A DNA stretch of 64,000 nt, from positions 1 through 64,000 of the forward strand of contig NZ_FNIE01000005.1 in the NCBI RefSeq assembly GCF_900103985.1, given 5' to 3'. Every line of letters starts with the position of its first letter. Within the stretch, counting starts at the first letter, position 1. A program made the position numbers and the translations under genes. Shown in pieces: positions 62,757 to 64,000 of the stretch. This DNA is from Actinacidiphila guanduensis. GTDB lineage: Bacteria; Actinomycetota; Actinomycetes; Streptomycetales; Streptomycetaceae. Under the pieces are notes generated by a model. It was not told the origin of the DNA. It searched no databases and was given only the letters and a program-made list of their open reading frames with translations.

Positions 62757-63959
62757 TCACACGGACGCGTCCTCCTGGACGGGCAGCACCGCGGTCACCC
62801 GGAAGCCGCCGCCCTGGGCCGGACCCGACACCAGCGAGCCGCCCGCCGCGGCCAGCCGCTCGGTCAGCCCGCGCAGGCCCGTACCCGTGCGGTGCGGGCC
62901 TGCCGGCCGCTCCCGCGCCGGGGCGCCCGTGCCGTTGTCGGTGATCGTCAGGTGCGCCCGGCCGCCGTCGGTGCGCAGCTCGATCGTCGTCCGCGTGGCA
63001 CCGCTGTGCCGTACGACGTTGGTGACGCCCTCGCGCACCACCCAGCCGAGCAGCGCCTCGGTCTGCGGCGGCAGCGGTGGCCCGGTCTCCTGCACCACGA
63101 CCTCGATGTCGGAGGCGGCCAGCGCCGAGCGGGCCCGGTCCAGCTCCGTGGACAGGCTGCCCTCGCGGTAGCCGGTGACGGCCTCGCGGATCTCGGTGAG
63201 CGCCTGGCGGCCCACGGACTCGATGTCGCCGATCTGGGTCAGGGCCGCGTCCAGGTCCCGCGGGGCCAGCCGCCGGGCCGCCTCGGACTTCACCACGACC
63301 ACCGACAGGGTGTGCCCGAGCAGGTCGTGGAGGTCGCGGGAAAAGCGCAGCCGCTCCTGCGCGACCGCCGAGCGGGCCAGCTCCTGGCGGGTCGCCCGCA
63401 GTTGGGCCACGGCCTGGAAGAGGGTGATGATCACCGAGACGACCAGGCCGGACAGGAAGGAGCCGTACGCCAGGCTCGCGGTGGACCAGAAGCCCCGGTG
63501 CTGCGCCCCCGAGACGGTGCCGGCGGCCGCGCTCACCGGGATCAGCATGAAGCCGAGCCGCCGCCGGCTGCGCGCCACGCTGCCGACGCCGAGCGAGACC
63601 AGCACGAAGAGCAGCAGGAAATTCCCGCCGTAGCCGATGGCGAGCACCAGCGCGAGGGCGCCCAGCGCGCACAGCAGCCGGAAGGGCAACGCCTCCTCGG
63701 CCCACCGCTCGCTGAAGGCCGTACGGATCGTGGTCACGTAGAGGGCGCAGAAGGCGGCGAGGGCGACCCCGGCGAGCCACGGGTCGGCCGTCTTCCCCTG
63801 CGCCACATCGGTGGCGGGTCCGGCGGCGAGCAGCACCCAGGGGACCAGCGCCTTGCCGTCCGGCATGCGCAGCTGGTCGATCTCCTCCTCGAAGCTGTTC
63901 GTCCGCCGCCACCAGGCCCTGCGGCGGCACTTCTCCCCGTCCGCGGCGTCCCTCGTCAT
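62757..63959 (-). CDS. DesK/NarX-type sensor histidine kinase
   Basis: A 400-aa kinase. Four to five helices occupy residues about 38-185. The HisKA_3 dimer domain has phospho-acceptor His211 in SRDLHDLLGHTLSV. The C-terminal ATPase has the N box NVVRHSGA, DNGTG and GTGLRGL. It has no large sensor domain, so the membrane part probably senses the signal. No response-regulator gene sits next to it in this window. It converges with the small membrane protein gene. Confidence 0.92.
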   Translation of the reverse strand: MTRDAADGEKCRRRAWWRRTNSFEEEIDQLRMPDGKALVPWVLLAAGPATDVAQGKTADPWLAGVALAAFCALYVTTIRTAFSERWAEEALPFRLLCALGALALVLAIGYGGNFLLLFVLVSLGVGSVARSRRRLGFMLIPVSAAAGTVSGAQHRGFWSTASLAYGSFLSGLVVSVIITLFQAVAQLRATRQELARSAVAQERLRFSRDLHDLLGHTLSVVVVKSEAARRLAPRDLDAALTQIGDIESVGRQALTEIREAVTGYREGSLSTELDRARSALAASDIEVVVQETGPPLPPQTEALLGWVVREGVTNVVRHSGATRTTIELRTDGGRAHLTITDNGTGAPARERPAGPHRTGTGLRGLTERLAAAGGSLVSGPAQGGGFRVTAVLPVQEDASV

Positions 63960-64000
63960 GTCATGTCCCCGTCTCGCTGTGCTGCGTGCGGCACCGCCCG

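Overview
The window is about 72% G+C with strong G/C bias at third codon positions, GTG and TTG starts, and actinobacterial families such as DUF3145, DUF3052, DUF4429, DUF397/XRE pairs, a FasR-fabDHPF locus and a family 2B encapsulin. It looks like a stretch of the conserved core chromosome of a Streptomyces species. I see no plasmid, phage, CRISPR or rRNA features. The gene order resembles what I recall for the corresponding part of model Streptomyces chromosomes, but I have not aligned it.

Layout. (1) 1-4.0 kb: tail of a Ser/Pro-rich protein, a lipoprotein SGNH esterase, DUF3145 and an NAD-dependent beta-hydroxyacid dehydrogenase. (2) 4.0-9.0 kb, minus strand: the type II fatty acid synthase operon fabD-fabH-acpP-fabF, preceded by its activator gene fasR, whose promoter abuts a 174-bp MITE-like element. 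(3) 9.2-14.7 kb: pirin, a class C serine hydrolase, a MerR regulator with an aldo/keto reductase, DUF4429, and an exported alpha/beta hydrolase. (4) 14.9-17.7 kb: aceE (pyruvate dehydrogenase E1), then DUF3052 and a peroxiredoxin. (5) 19.5-29.5 kb: a tellurite-resistance (Ter) stress island. It holds two tandem TerD proteins, a DUF475/TerC-like membrane protein, a TerA-like protein, a proline-tailed TerD protein, a CitE-like lyase, a PRTase-TRSP-StiP fusion, a HAD phosphatase and two small proteins. The lyase, PRTase and HAD genes match the nucleoside-like metabolite module described for Ter systems. The ATP-grasp enzyme of that module is not seen here. (6) 29.6-33.7 kb: DUF6493 and SWIM zinc-finger genes, then tRNA-Val(TAC). 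(7) 34-37.7 kb: coiled-coil protein, FmdB-like zinc ribbon, O-methyltransferase, P-loop kinase and CutA, with a remnant of a phosphodiester glycosidase. (8) 38.2-43.8 kb: proline-rich exported protein, DUF4239, an encapsulin shell gene with no obvious cargo, DedA, and a GDT1-type manganese exporter behind a yybP-ykoY riboswitch. (9) 43.8-52.1 kb: a TetR/epoxide hydrolase pair with two identical operators, a HAD phosphatase, a peptidoglycan-binding protein, an MFS pump with a winged-helix tail, and a DUF397/XRE pair. (10) 52.4-56.4 kb: a KstR-like TetR gene divergent from a translationally coupled glycosyltransferase-methyltransferase-cyclase-like operon of unknown product. (11) 56.6-64 kb: DUF6924, an orphan response regulator, a DHA2 MFS pump, a methyltransferase, a lipoprotein amidase, two membrane proteins and a DesK-type histidine kinase.

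Two features run through the whole window. Six copies of a G-rich hairpin-forming intergenic repeat occur around gene ends. At least twelve genes show a TAnnnT -10 box ending 6 or 7 nt before the start codon, which predicts leaderless transcripts.
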